From positions 1,302,001 through 1,366,000 of the forward strand of contig JAHRBS010000003.1 of assembly GCA_024305745.1 (NCBI GenBank): a stretch of DNA of 64,000 bases. Direction: 5' to 3'. Source of the DNA: Polyporus tsugae. Taxonomy: Eukaryota > Basidiomycota > Agaricomycetes > Polyporales > Polyporaceae. This document shows, in pieces, positions 11,469 to 22,917 of the stretch. The translations under genes and the position numbers were made by a program. The notes under the pieces are model-generated. The model saw only the letters and a program-made list of their open reading frames with translations, was not told where the DNA came from and searched no databases. The stretch's first letter is position 1. Every line of letters starts with the position of its first letter.

Positions 11469-13629
11469 ATGGATTCGCAGGGACTCTTGTTGCTCGCAGG
11501 AGGCACGGTCCTCCTCGTCGCAATGGTGCGGCGCTACCTTGCGGGTCGTCATTTGAGGAAAGTCAGGGGACCGCCTTCTCCGAGCTGGTGGATGGGTGAG
11601 TCGACGGACCATAACCCTGCACCTCGATGCAGTCTAGTTTGACATTGTGGCAACTGCCCGTAGGGAATTCGCAGCAGATGAATCACCAGATGGAGGTGGG
11701 AGAACTGGACGGAAAGTGGGTGCAGGAGTATGGCACAGTTTGGAGGATCAAAGGTCTCATGGGCGTGAGTGAATTCAACCTCTCTCGAGATTTTGATCCA
11801 ACCCTTTGTTTACAGGACGACGACCTGATGGTTGCGGATCCCAAAGTACGTTTCTGTTTTCCTCGGTGGCCGTTCGTCGCATGTTAATAGCTCCCTTAGG
11901 CCCTCCAACACATCTTCCACAAGTCTGGTTACCATTTCCCGAAGAACGCTATCGCTAGGCAGATGACCCGTGAAATTGCCGGCGAGGGTATCCTTTTCGC
12001 GATGGGTATGTTTCCGCCATCGGTGCAGAACACTCCTGTTAACCTGCAGTGGCCTAATAGACAAGGACCATACGCGTATCCGCAAGATCATGAACCCCGC
12101 ATTCACCGCCAGCCAATTGAAGTCATTCCTGCCGCTCTTCCGTTCTTCAGCGCAGAAGGTACGTTCTACGCTCGAGAACATCAGGCAATGTCGAGTTTGA
12201 CTGCGATCTGGGTTTGTAGTTGGGTCAGAAGTGGAAGGACATCCTGGCCACTACTCAGAACTCGAGTGAGCGTGTGAACGTTCAGGCTTGGCTTGCAAGG
12301 TGTACATTGGACGTTATTGGGGAGGGTGCGTTATGGGAGTGGTGTTTAATCAATCATGGTGCTGACGTCCGCACAGTCGGATTTGACATACAATGCGGCG
12401 CCCTCGACGATTCGCTCAACCCCGTCATGGAAGCATACAAGAACATGTTGTAAGCTCACTGCTCTTTGACCTACGGCGAAGCTACATTTAACATGCCGGA
12501 TACAGTGCTGATGCCCTGCCATATCCATCCAACTTTACCCTATTATTCCGCTCCTTCTGGCACTGGATCCCGATGCCGATCCTCAAATTTGTGCAGTACA
12601 TCCCGACCAAAGACCACACTCGTTTCCGCAAAACGCTTAAGGTGGTCAATAAGTTCGCGAAGTCGCTGATAGACGAGAAGACTGAGGCTGTCCTCGCTGG
12701 CGCTGGTGAGAAGAAGAAGGACATCATGAGTATCCTCGGTGCGTCTCTCGCCCGTTCCACCACCGCCCATACTGAACGCCCGCCCCAAACCTGCAGTCAA
12801 AGCGAACGCTTCGGAAGACCCCAAGTCCCGCCTCACTGATGAGGAGATGATGTCTCAGATGGCGACGTTTATCCTCGCGGGGCACGAGACTACGGCGTCG
12901 TCCATGACCTGGCTCCTCTACGAGCTCGCGCGGCACCCCGAGTACCAGCAGAAGATGCGCGACGAGATCCGCGCGATCCGCGCGCGCGTCGCGGACCGCG
13001 GCGATGCCGACTTCTCCGTGGCCGACCTTGACGCGATGACGTACTGTCTCGCCGCGATGAAGGAGGTCCTCCGGCTCCACCCGATCGCATACAACCTCAT
13101 CCGCGTCACGTCGCGCGACGAGGTGCTCCCTCTCGCGAGCCCGATCACGACGACGGACGGGGAGGTCATGAGTGAGCTCCCTGTCCCCAAGGGCACGAAC
13201 CTCATCATCTCCATCTGGGCGTACAACCGGTTGCCGAGCATCTGGGGGCCAGACGCGGATGAGTTCAACCCTTACCGGTTCATCGAGCATGAGAAGATGG
13301 GCGAGACGTACGTCGGCGTGACGTCGAACTTGATGACGTTCAGCGCGGGCATGCAGGCGTGCATCGGCTGGCGGTTTTCGTGAGTATCGTCGTGCTTGCT
13401 TCTCAGTGCCGTGCGAGGTGGCGGAACGGAGGCTGACGCGCTTGCTGTGCTGCCCAGGATCATCGAGATGCAAGCGATCCTTGTTGAGCTCATCGAGCAC
13501 TTCGAGTTCGCTATCCCGGAGGACAAGCCCGAGATTATCCGCTTCCCCGCTGGCCTCGTCGCGCCGCTCGTTAAGAGCGAGATGCACCTTGGCCCGCAGA
13601 TGCCGCTTCGCATCTCGCCCGTGCAGTGA
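11469..13629 (+). CDS. Cytochrome P450 monooxygenase
   Basis: Ten exons join without a phase break: 11469-11595, 11664-11764, 11816-11845, 11900-12005, 12061-12158, 12220-12325, 12377-12449, 12506-12738, 12797-13379 and 13458-13629, giving 542 aa. An N-terminal hydrophobic anchor (LLLLAGGTVLLVAMV) suggests ER attachment. The family motifs are present in order: AGHETT in the I helix, KEVLRLHP (ExxR, K helix), NPYRF (PERF-like) and the haem loop FSAGMQACIG with Cys480. The conserved Arg of FxxGxRxCxG, which contacts a haem propionate, is Gln478 here. The reaction and substrate cannot be deduced. The gene stands alone, without a visible biosynthetic cluster. Mushroom genomes carry many such enzymes for xenobiotic, lipid or terpenoid oxidation. 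Confidence 0.9.
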
Positions 13630-14277
13630 ATTATTATGTTCCTGTGCGTTGTGATAGATGTAGACATACAGTGTTGTGTTGTAATGGCCATTCTCCCGGC
13701 TTTAATCGCATGGGTGCCCCTGCTAACGGTACTCCTGACGGCCTAACGGACGATCTGAATGATTGACTGCCTCAAGTTACGATCCTTGCCTGCTTTGGTG
13801 TGGATCAAGACTACTATCCATGACGGCTAGTCCGGAGTCGAATGCTAAGGATCCTTTCCCTTGGCATAGATGCCTGATAATCGAAATCCATCGGGGTGGT
13901 TATTTTAGTAACCGATATACGACATCAGCGTATAGTACAATGTCTAAATCCACCCTTTTCCTATGCATTATGAGCTGTTATGCATGATGGGATGGTCGTT
14001 TGGGTGTGAAGAGTCCATTTGGGACCCACTAATATGCATTAGGAGAGTATGAATTGTGAGATATTGTACTGTATTTGTACGAGAGGCTGTCATTCCGTTG
14101 ACAGTGTGTAAACGGTACTTATGTATGCTCGGCGTTCAGTACGGAGAAACGGAAGTTGCCGAGTGGTACGCGCGACGCGTCTGTCGCCCACCACTGGCCA
14201 CTTACGCGTCTCCTCGTTCCCCTTACCATCCCTCCCCTTCTAGTACTGAGCCTCCTCTGGCCGCTGCATTCATCGCA
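13630..14277. other. Intergenic, no gene recognised
   Basis: This stretch lies between the P450 and thymidylate kinase genes. It is somewhat A+T-richer than its surroundings from 13,880 to 14,100. A tRNA A-box-like stretch at about 14154-14166 has no matching B box. Nothing else is seen. Confidence 0.4.
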
Positions 14278-15116
14278 ATGCCAGAAAGGAAGATACGCGG
14301 CGCATTCATCGTTGTTGAAGGCCTCGATAGGTCTGGCAAAAGCACCCAAGTCACACTCCTCGGGGAACGCCTGAAAGCTGAAGGAGTTACTGTGAGGCTC
14401 ATCAAATTCCCTGGTGAGTGAGTCGCTGAGATTTTGTCTCGCCGTTCTACCGTGCCCGTTCTAATGTCGTCACGCCTACGTGCATGTGCGTAGACCGTAC
14501 TACGCCGATCGGTAAACTGATCGACTCGTACTTGCGCTCGGAGTCCGAGCTGGACGACCGCTCAATCCACCTCCTCTTCTCTGCCAATCGCTGGGAGCTT
14601 GCGTAAGTCCCCTACTCAATCGTCACGCTTACAGTTCGCTCATCTTTGTCCGTGAACTGGGCTTGCAGTAAGTCAATACAAGACTCGCTCGAGTCTGGCA
14701 CGACAGTCGTCTGCGACCGCTACGCGTTCTCCGGGATCGCGTTCTCCGCGGCGAAGAACGCGCCAGGAATGTCTTATGAGTGGTGCCGTGGCCCCGACAT
14801 TGCCCTCCCTGCGCCAGACGTCACGCTCTTCCTCGCCGTCTCGCCTGAGCAGCAGCGCGCCCGGGGCGGGTTTGGAGAGGAGCGATACGAGAAGACAGAG
14901 TTCCAGGAACGCGTCGAGCATGTCTTTGAGCGCATCGGCGTAGAGATGGGCGATGGGTCGCGATGGTTCGCAGTGGATGCGGATCAAGGGAAGGAGGAGG
15001 TTGCACAGGAACTATCGCGGCTTGTGCAGCCTCTGGCGAATGGGACGGATAGGGCGCTTGGGAGGCTGTGGGCCGACTTGGACGAGCGGGTGAGGAACGC
15101 CCATTTATACATCTAG
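14278..15116 (+). CDS. CDC8: Thymidylate kinase (dTMP kinase)
   Basis: Exons 14278-14413, 14494-14602 and 14669-15116 give 230 aa, close to the usual length. The P-loop GLDRSGKST lies at residues 15-23. The DR(Y/H) motif, VVCDRYAFSG, and the Glu-rich lid region after ERYEKTEFQ are also present. The enzyme phosphorylates dTMP to dTDP with ATP, the step that follows thymidylate synthase in dTTP supply, in cytosol and nucleus. The second intron (14603-14668) ends at GCTTGCAG. An alternative AG a few bases upstream would break the frame. No lesion is visible. Confidence 0.93.
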
Positions 15117-15226
15117 ACCTGATTGCGGGATCTTTGGGTCCGCGAGGATGCAATCTGGTAGAGCAGACGACAAAGCAATGTACAATGACCCTGCAATACA
15201 TGTGCAATACTCGAAGCAAGAGAGGG

Positions 15227-17276
15227 CTACCTTCGAGAACCCCGACCACCTGTGATGTCCTTCGCCTTCAACGCGCGTTTGCGCTCGCGTTCCTCTTCCC
15301 TCGCGCGTGCGCCTCTCTGTCTCGGGTCAATGACCTCGTACTCCCGCTCCGCCTTCGCGGTCTCCTCCTCGTTCCCCTTCGGAAAGTGAAGGAGATGACC
15401 AAGGAATCCTACATCGTCGTCCACCTCCATCCCTTCCTCCCCTTCACCATTTTTCGGCGGCTCGTCCCCATTGCCCTCGTCGCCCTCCTGCTCAGGTGGT
15501 GGCGAGTCCTCCAATGTCGTATTCTTGAGCTTCGAGCGGAAGCTGTTGAGCGCCGCCAACACGTCGCCCTCGTCCTTGCGGCCCTTGCCTTTCTTCTTCA
15601 ACCCCCGGCCCTTCTCGTACTTCGCCATCTCCTCTTCGAGATACGACTTCTTTGGCTTCTTCTTTTCCGGCTCGTCGTCGTCGCTGCCCTCGCCCTTTCG
15701 CCGTGTCAGCTTGCGGATCTCTGCCTCCATCCTCTCGATCTCGGACTTGCGCGAGTCACTTGCGGCGGCCTTCTCGCGCTCGTGCTGCTCACGGATCTTC
15801 GAGATGTCGCTCTCGTCTTTCTCCCGCTTTGAAGCCTTCTTCTCAACCTGACAGGCGGTGTGGGCATGAACACGAATGCGCATACATGCGAGACACTGAC
15901 CAGGGGTGCATCCGAGTCGGCGGCGTGGTCTCGTTTCGACCACTTCTTACTGGTTGGTGGCTCAGGCACTCCGGGTATTGTTGAAGGGAGGTCGGGGTTG
16001 TCGATAACTGGCTCACCGTGTGTCAGGAAACCCGAGGGTGCGTATGCTGATCAGACGTGTGTAACTCACGATCCGGTCGCACAATCGGCTTCTTCTTGAA
16101 CACTACCGGCTCCTCCTCGGCCTCTTCGTCGCCGCCAAAACTTAGTAGCTTCACGTCCCTGTCGCGCACAAAGATGGTCAGCTTTGGGGTTATTGCAAGA
16201 AGCGGATTGACCCACTTCTTTGCGCCGCGACGTCTTTGTTCCTCTTCGCGCTCCCGCTGGGCCGTCTCGCGGGCACGTTGTTGTGCACGCTTCTCCTCGG
16301 CGGTTATACGAGGCACGATATCCTCAAAGGGGTTATCTACGATGCGTACGCGCTTGACTTTTGGTGGACTGTCCTGGCTCGGGTAAGCGCGACGACAGTG
16401 AGAAGGACTATGGAGATGGGACGCACTATAGTGGACGTTCATTGTCGTCAAGCTCTAGTGAAAACGATCTAAGACACAGCGAACAGCGCATAGACAGTCG
16501 AGACGTGCATACCCATTTCACCGATCTTCAGGACATCTGTATTAGGAGGGAATAAGACCACCACAGATGCGCGGGTTGAAACAAAGACTCACTGAAGAAC
16601 GTATCTCCTACAATGCGTCCGAAGAGGGTATGTTTACCATTCAGCTCGTCCGCGCGGTCTGAGCTCAGGACCATGTGTGAACTTCGTAGACGGGGGTCGC
16701 GAATAGGTCGGTCACTCACTGAGCGTGATGAAAAACTGGGAATCATTTGAGTTCTTGGTACCATTGTTCGCCATCCCAACCAGACCACGGTGCACAAAAC
16801 GTAGCCGTGGATGTATCTCATCCTCGAAGGGTTCTGTACGACAGCTATGTGGTTGAGTGGGATTGAAACAACGGGGCAGCTATACGCACCTCCAAAGAAC
16901 GACTCTCCGCCCCCTCCTGTACCCGTCCTATCTCCGGTCTGTACCAGGAAGTCTGGGACAACTCTGGGGCGAACACATGATCAGTCCTCGCGCCATCCTA
17001 TGTTGTTGCTCGAGTGGTTCGCACCGGTGGAATATGACACCATCGTAGTAACCTGAGCTAGCGATTAGCACAATCAAGGCTACGAATCTTAGGGAATGGC
17101 GTACCTTCCATAGCCAATGCAATGAAGTTCCGGCATGCTTTGGGAGTTTCCTGGACACACTGCTAAGTAACTCCACGCGCAACAGAAGGCGTAGCACGGA
17201 CCTTTGACCAGAGCTCAATGTCAATCTCTCCCACTGTTGTCTCCACTATCACACGTCCCTTTGTGGGCAAGGCCAT
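15227..17276 (-). CDS. CWC27: Spliceosomal cyclophilin-type peptidyl-prolyl isomerase CWC27
   Basis: Eleven exons join in phase from ATG 17276: 17202-17276, 17105-17150, 17025-17052, 16890-16963, 16720-16833, 16593-16658, 16513-16536, 16427-16454, 16070-16368, 15901-16007 and 15227-15847, giving 493 aa. The N-terminus is a cyclophilin domain: GRVIVETTVGEIDIELW, KACRNFIALAMEGYYDG, QTGDRTGTGGGGESFFG, RADELNGKHTLFGRIVGD. It is followed by the CWC27-specific linker VRIVDNPFEDIVPR and by KLLSFGGDEEAEEE. The C-terminus is highly charged with coiled-coil character. CWC27 is a component of the activated (Bact) spliceosome, paired with CWC22 in known structures. Whether it is an active isomerase is not decided here. 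It shares a 214-base divergent promoter with the gene at 17491. Confidence 0.9.
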
Positions 17277-17490
17277 CGTCTTGAGGCTGGAGCAGTGTAG
17301 GGACTGACGTCGCGGTCGAGGTTGAGGTCGAGGTTGAGGTCGGCTTTGACGCGCGCCTCTTGAAGGCGCGTCCTCGCGCTCTTGGTTCGCGCGACCGGGT
17401 CCTCAAGGCCTCAAGCTCAGGCTCGACCCCTCATCAGCCTCAAGGATCCCTACTACATCCCCCGTATTTTCATCACGTCCTCTTCCAAGT
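17277..17490. promoter_or_regulatory. Short bidirectional promoter with GAGGTT/GAGGTC repeats
   Basis: The 214 bases separate the start codons of CWC27 (minus) and the unknown gene at 17491 (plus), so both promoters must lie here. A run of alternating GAGGTT and GAGGTC hexamers occupies about 17315-17342. No TATA box is evident, as expected for a shared housekeeping promoter. Confidence 0.5.
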
Positions 17491-18627
17491 ATGACAGACC
17501 CTAGTTCTAGCGGCTCGACACGGCCGCCAAAGCCCTTCTACAGGGACCACAATGGCTTCACGACATCCGTCGAACTCGCCATGGCAGGCACCGCCGTTGG
17601 ACCGTCTGCGACCGTCAACCTGCACGTCATCGCCACCAAGGGTGCCAGCGCGACCAGGGGAGAACGACAAGCACTCTACGACGCGGTACAAAGGAGACAG
17701 TATGTCGAGGATATGATGGAGCTGAAGGGGACCTTCTTTCCGGGGTACGTGCGGGGCATCATCCGACAGCCGGGCTCTTCCAAGGTGCCGCTGATGATGA
17801 GCTTGTAGATTGGATGCTATTCGGAAGGCAAACGAAGATCTAGAGTCGTCTTCAGAGGTCAAAGAGCGTATCCAGGACGTCAAGAAGAAACACCTGGAAG
17901 AGGTCCGGACCTTGTATGAATGGCACGCGCAAGATTACTATGATGAAGTGCTAGACATGTCGCGCTCTAAACCTGACATAGAGGATCCAGGTGTGGAGGC
18001 AAGATCTATAGCTGTTATTGTGAATGAATAGCCAGTCTCATGAGGCGTGCAGAACTTCTACCGAACATCCCGTCCGAGTTACGAGATCGCTTCCTCTTTC
18101 GACGACCAGCTCGACAGGCACCACTACGCCCACCTGGCTTCGCTTTATCCGTTGAATAAGCAGTACAACAAGCTCCGAAAATTGGAAGAGGAACGACAGA
18201 GGCAAAAAGACAAGCAGTTCCCAACAAGTCTCGCGGACTTCCACGCCATCCGTAGCAAGGACGTCCAGGTGAGCGACCCCTCTGCGTTCGAACGCCGCCC
18301 GTGCTCATCGTGGCTGGTGCTGTAGCTCCGTATCGCGCGGTACCTGACTTCGGACGATTCCGCACGCGAGCGTATGATGGACGAATACGTCTGGGCATAT
18401 TCGCAAACTGCGCCTCTATCCAACGAATACAAAGAAAGCGTAGGTATCAAGACAGCTGTGTACTGCGAATCGCGCGGCTTTCTGTGTCAGGACGAGACCA
18501 CGCAATCTCATGGTTTTTACAGGAGGCATTCAGGAAGGAAATCAACGAACTTCTTCAAACGCTTCTTCGGGAGGTGGAGAGTCACGATCCTCGAAAGGCA
18601 AGATTAGCTGCCACTGCGACAACTTGA
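17491..18627 (+). CDS. Unrecognised conserved-looking protein, 292 aa
   Basis: Exons 17491-17744, 17809-17998, 18053-18268, 18326-18439 and 18523-18627 join in phase and end at TGA 18625-18627. The intron 17999-18052 needs a GC donor (GAG|GCAAGA); no GT donor close by restores the frame except a weak one at 17948. The product is hydrophilic and Lys/Glu-rich, with helical or coiled-coil stretches (about residues 90-125 and 170-195) and many aromatic residues around YYDEVLDMSRS and PSYEIASSFDDQLDRHHY. I do not recognise a family. Five exons with consistent phases and biased composition argue for a real gene. Its divergent partner is CWC27, which may mean co-expression but says little about function. 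Confidence 0.7.
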
Positions 18628-19390
18628 TCGTTGGCTCTTGCTGTCATGAGTCATGCCAATGCCATGTGAAGTCTCGTGGGACACGGGATGGTCGAGGTTT
18701 GTAACTACCCAATAGTATCGCTGTTTATCTTAAGGGTGCCATTTACCGTAGAAGTCCCTCGCAGGAACGAAGATTGAGATTCGTCGGAGATGTATCTGCC
18801 ACATACAGCAAGTTCGGTCAGATATGCCCGAGGATACGCGCGTCTGCTCGAGTGAAGAAGGGGAGTCTGTGGACGTGATACTCGGTTCTCGCCAGAAGAC
18901 TTGCCGAGAACCCCAGGTCTGATGTTCATTTATAATGTCCGCAGCCTGAGGTTGCACAGGTCTCCACGCTGACTTAGGAATATGAGGATGGACGGTGCCG
19001 CCCAAGGATTGTGCTATCGTGTATTGTATTTGGATTCGTTGTGATACGCTGAGGCTGTAATAGTCTTATTCGAAGCCACGGGCGGCCCACTTCGGGGGCG
19101 CAGGTACGTATATATACAACTACTCTTAGGCACCCCACCATCACACAGAGCCCGCTATTACATCCTGTCCTTGGTGAGCACAACAAATGCTATGACCTAC
19201 ACTTGTGCTAACTCTGGTCTGGATGTCATAGGAAGACTGAGACGGCTGCGAGCCTTCTCTGTCCGACATTCTCGAAGACGCAAAGACCACAAGTCCAGTG
19301 AATCACCTGCGCGACAAAGCAGGCTCTACTTAGCCATACAACTTGCTACAAACAAACTACACTTCGGCCGTTTTGTACCACAATCGCACA
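18628..19390. other. Intergenic, no gene recognised
   Basis: Downstream region of the 17491 gene and upstream region of the third F-box gene. A TATATATAC stretch near 19107-19115 lies about 280 bases before the F-box start. No coding signal is evident. Confidence 0.4.
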
Positions 19391-20829
19391 ATGGTAACTT
19401 TGGTAAGCTAGCATTCCGCGCTCTGTGCCTTTGAAACTGGCTGAATCGAAACCTCAAGGTACCTTCCAAACTCCCAAATGAGTTGGTCGATGCCATCATC
19501 TCTTCCGTGGCCGACACAAGACGGTTGTCGCTGGAAGATAAGCGGACCCTTCGCAATTGCGCTCTCGTGCACCAAGACTGGTTGCCCGCAAGCCGGCATG
19601 CCCTCCTTTCGAGTGTCGAACTGAGGTCACCAGCTGCTTGTGATTCTTTCCTCAGTGGGGTGGTAAGCTCGGAGGAAATGCGACCATGGCTTGCGTCGAT
19701 ACAACACCTCGACTTCGTTGACCCACTGATTCACACCCATTATCCGAGCGGCAAGTGCATCCCTCCAGGGCCGATTTCAGCGTGGAGGGGACAGTACGTC
19801 CTACCCGTTCTGGCGGGTCACCTTCCCAACCTCCATTCTCTCACCCTCTCTATGGATTGGGCAAAGTTGCAACCACATCCCACTACATTCGGCATTTTCT
19901 CGCAGTTCAAGTCTCTTCGCAAGATGAAGTTCTCCTCATGCAGTTTCCCATCGTTCTGCACATTCCAGCGCGTTCTCGTCTCGTTACCCGAGCTGAAGGA
20001 CCTGATTTGTTGGGATATTCATTGGGTATCCGCTTGACGCCTTCCATCTTGGTCCTGCGGTCGAGGCAACCTGCGCTGCAATCCTTGCATATATCCTTCT
20101 CTTGTCGCAGTTGCACGTTGGCGCTCTTGGAATGGCTTATCCATACGCCTACGACTACAACACTCATTGACATTGACCTATCTCCCGGGTGGTATTTGCC
20201 GCAGAAGCACCAGATCACACTTCACAACAGGGACATCGACTACTACACACAAATCTTTGCTCCGGCCATCCGTAAGGCGTCCTTCTGTCTGCCTGCCGCT
20301 GACACTGAGGATATTGCATGTGGGTCAATGCCCCTCTCCGTTACGGCTCATCATGTTGAACGCGTCTCACTCAGGCAGGATGACTTTGTCCCGCTTCGTG
20401 AACCTATTCTTCCTCGAACTCGAAATTCGTAGGACTGATTGGTCAAGCACCGCGGATATGCTGCGAGCTCTCCCCGCTCGGTTCCACACCCTCCTCCTCC
20501 TTCGAGTTTCTCTTGATCGCGGGACTCGGAACGGTGACCTGTTGGTCGAAGAGGACGGCGAGCTCAAGGCGATGAACATTAACGGGTTAGAGCTTCTTGA
20601 TCCTGTGTTGTCGTGTGACAATTTCAAGGATCTAAGCTACCTGCGTTTCGGCATTTTTGGGTACCGCGACGCACTGGCCCCCCTCCAGGAGAGAACATTG
20701 GAGTACATCCAGCAGAAGCTACCGACGTTGTACAAACGCCAAAGACTAAATATCGAATTAGGGTTCGACTATTTTGATCGACATCCGCCTATGTCCAAGT
20801 GCAGCCACTCTGCGGGGCAGGCTGCATGA
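19391..20829 (+). pseudogene. F-box protein gene with two compensating frameshifts
   Basis: The first coding exon is only 12 bases (19391-19402, MVTL), spliced in phase to 19459. The F-box reads SKLPNELVDAIISSVAD, followed by LRNCALVHQDWLPASRHALL, a common mushroom F-box arrangement. The frame ends at TGA 20035-20037. Family-like sequence (LRSRQPALQSLHISF, LALLEWLIHTP) continues in the next frame from about 20034 to 20390, then returns to the first frame (FVNLFFLELEIRRTDW) until TAG 20433 is passed and TGA 20827-20829 is reached. The simplest reading is a one-base loss near 20033 and a one-base gain near 20390. No intron with proper splice sites and phase explains both. If it is an SCF adaptor gene it is now broken, unless both sites are sequence errors. 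Confidence 0.6.
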
Positions 20830-21988
20830 TCTCAAGGTATGCTGCAATATTCTGCATTGTTTCGTGGATGAACTTCATCTGTGGCATTAGGGACTCTCGA
20901 TGGCTTTCGGAAGGTCCGCCTGCAAAGTAGTTTACCATGCCCACGGAACATCAGTGAAGGTTGTACAATTCCCCCCTTCTACAGCATGTACAGACACCCT
21001 TGCAATGGGCGAGTGGACTGGCTCAAAGTCACCTTGCAGTCAGGCAATGTATGGTATGTCAACCCAAACATCCAGCACTATATGAGCCGATTCAGTATTC
21101 AGTAAGTATTCCTTCCTCACTTGCTGGATTGGTGCAACACGTTAACGGCCCCAGCCGCGACTCGGCGTAGTCATGCCGGGGCGCATTGATTATCGTCACA
21201 TAATTGAAACACGGGAGGCGTGGCGGCGTCGCCGATGGTGACGACAGTGCGAAACATGCCCTAAATTGTATGGGATTGCGATAGGCCATCTTTGGTAGGC
21301 TCCTGTCAGAGACTCAGAGATGGTGATTTGATCGGCGTCTAATATCTATGCCAGTTGACGACTTCGGCCAGGCAGGATCCATATCCGCTCCCCCACAAGA
21401 CAACGAGATGCGCGGTATGTGCATTCGTTCCTAAAAGTAACCGTATTTTTTATGCTTTCCCCCCCTTCCTCCCTGAGCCTTCGCAAAACCTTCGCCGGCG
21501 GTCGATGCACATACAGCTCCGAGACCGACGACTACAGTCCTGCCAGTCGCGAGGAATGTAGAACAACGGGTATAGGCCGACAAGGCATATGTCACCGATC
21601 GTTTCCGTTTTGCATCCGCCCAGCGCGAGGTCTCTATTCTTAGGACCGTAGCGCACTTCCGCCCGTTGCGCCCGCGGATGTTGCTGCACCGACCACCCAT
21701 TTAGGAACTTTCGCCATGCCTCTCTCCGCCGTGGATCTAGACCTACACCATCGTCAATGACGAGGCCATCCGCTGTGGTGCTTGGCCATAACCCTATGTT
21801 CTTTCGGAGACGTTTTGTACGCTATAAGAACATTTGGAGCATGGCCACCGTCCCCCTCTTCCCCACCGTGACCACACGGTAGTTTGCCACTGTCTCGGAT
21901 CCTCTTTCCTAGGTCCTCACCGCTCTTTAACGTCAACTGTCCACTCTTCTACATCACATCGTCCATAGACTCTTCGCCTTATACCGTC
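20830..21988. other. Intergenic, no gene recognised
   Basis: Open frames up to 89 codons occur but have no domain or splice context. The last 100 bases are pyrimidine-rich leader of the next gene. Confidence 0.4.
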
Positions 21989-22508
21989 ATGCCTTCCTCC
22001 GCGCATTCCTCATACCCCAAGGGCTGTCTCAAGCGCCCCTCTGTCTTCCCTGTCGTCCACCCCTCAGACCTCTCCCAGTACGACCACGAATACGACATGA
22101 GCTCCTCCAGCATGCGCGACTGGGACTCCCTATTCCTGCCCAGCCTCTCGAACACATCCACATGCAGCAGCTCCTCCAGGGGGACCGCCGGTTCCGATGG
22201 CACAAGCATCATGTCGACGTCGACGTTGGCAGAGCATGGCTCAATGCGCCGTCCCGCGAAGTCAGTGAGCTTCCGCGACGTCAATGACATCCACGTATAC
22301 ATACCGGAACCACTGCCCCCTGAGCGGCCGCGAGGCGTTGTAGCACGACTCCTCCGTAAGTACACAATTTGGTCTTTCTCATTGTGATCCGCTCGCTTCA
22401 TTTGTTCTCAATTCAGACCTTTGTGCGTACGCGCTTCGTATCGACGCCTCGTCGTCGTCCTCGCATGCCCACGTAGCGTGGGCTGACGAAGACGAAGATC
22501 AGCATTGA
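21989..22508 (+). CDS. Small protein with PP1-docking-like motifs, 152 aa
   Basis: Exons 21989-22355 and 22417-22508 join in phase 1. The protein is Ser-rich and largely disordered. Near the N-terminus, KGCLKRP (residues 11-17) resembles the SILK docking motif ([GS]IL[RK]) of protein phosphatase 1 regulators such as inhibitor-2, with Cys in place of Ile. RRPAKSVSF (87-95) contains a good RVxF-type site (KSVSF). A VNDIHVYIPEPLPPERPRG segment follows, and the acidic tail ends WADEDEDQH. I do not recognise a named family. A PP1-binding role is an inference from two short motifs. The much larger protein at 29983-32495 carries the same motif pair in the same order, which strengthens the idea. Confidence 0.6.
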
Positions 22509-22917
22509 AGGTGATTATGATTTCCCATTCTCATCCCTACCGATATCGGAACGTCTCGCCTTGTAACATTATATGGGCATTCCTTCGAGGTTTTGTGCCA
22601 TTGTTCAGTGTATCATAGTGGTGTAGGATTGATCGGGTTCGACGCCGTGGTTTTCGACGATCTGCTTGCTCCTTGTACTTGCATACCCCATTATCCCCTC
22701 ACCCTGTATTCGGGACATCAAGACACAATATCATTGCCACCACTCGTACATCATACATATTTCGTGCAACTTCAGTGCAAATTCGTCAGAAGTAGTCAAA
22801 ACAAGGTAGTCAAATCAAGAAGACACAAATCACGAGAGGGGAGGAGGAAATTATGACCTTCGAGTCGATAGAAGCATTCGCATCTAGATAAGTAACCGGC
22901 CTTTCTCGGCAACCCCG
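22509..22917. other. Convergent intergenic region
   Basis: Holds the 3' ends of two convergent genes. No coding signal or repeat is visible. Confidence 0.4.

Noticed and set aside
14154..14166. tRNA A-box-like sequence TTGCCGAGTGGT
   Set aside because: No B-box (GGTTCGANNCC) or complementary acceptor stem follows within 100 bases.
11469..15116. Possible secondary-metabolite cluster around the P450
   Set aside because: Neighbours are F-box and thymidylate kinase genes. No synthase, transporter or regulator is adjacent.
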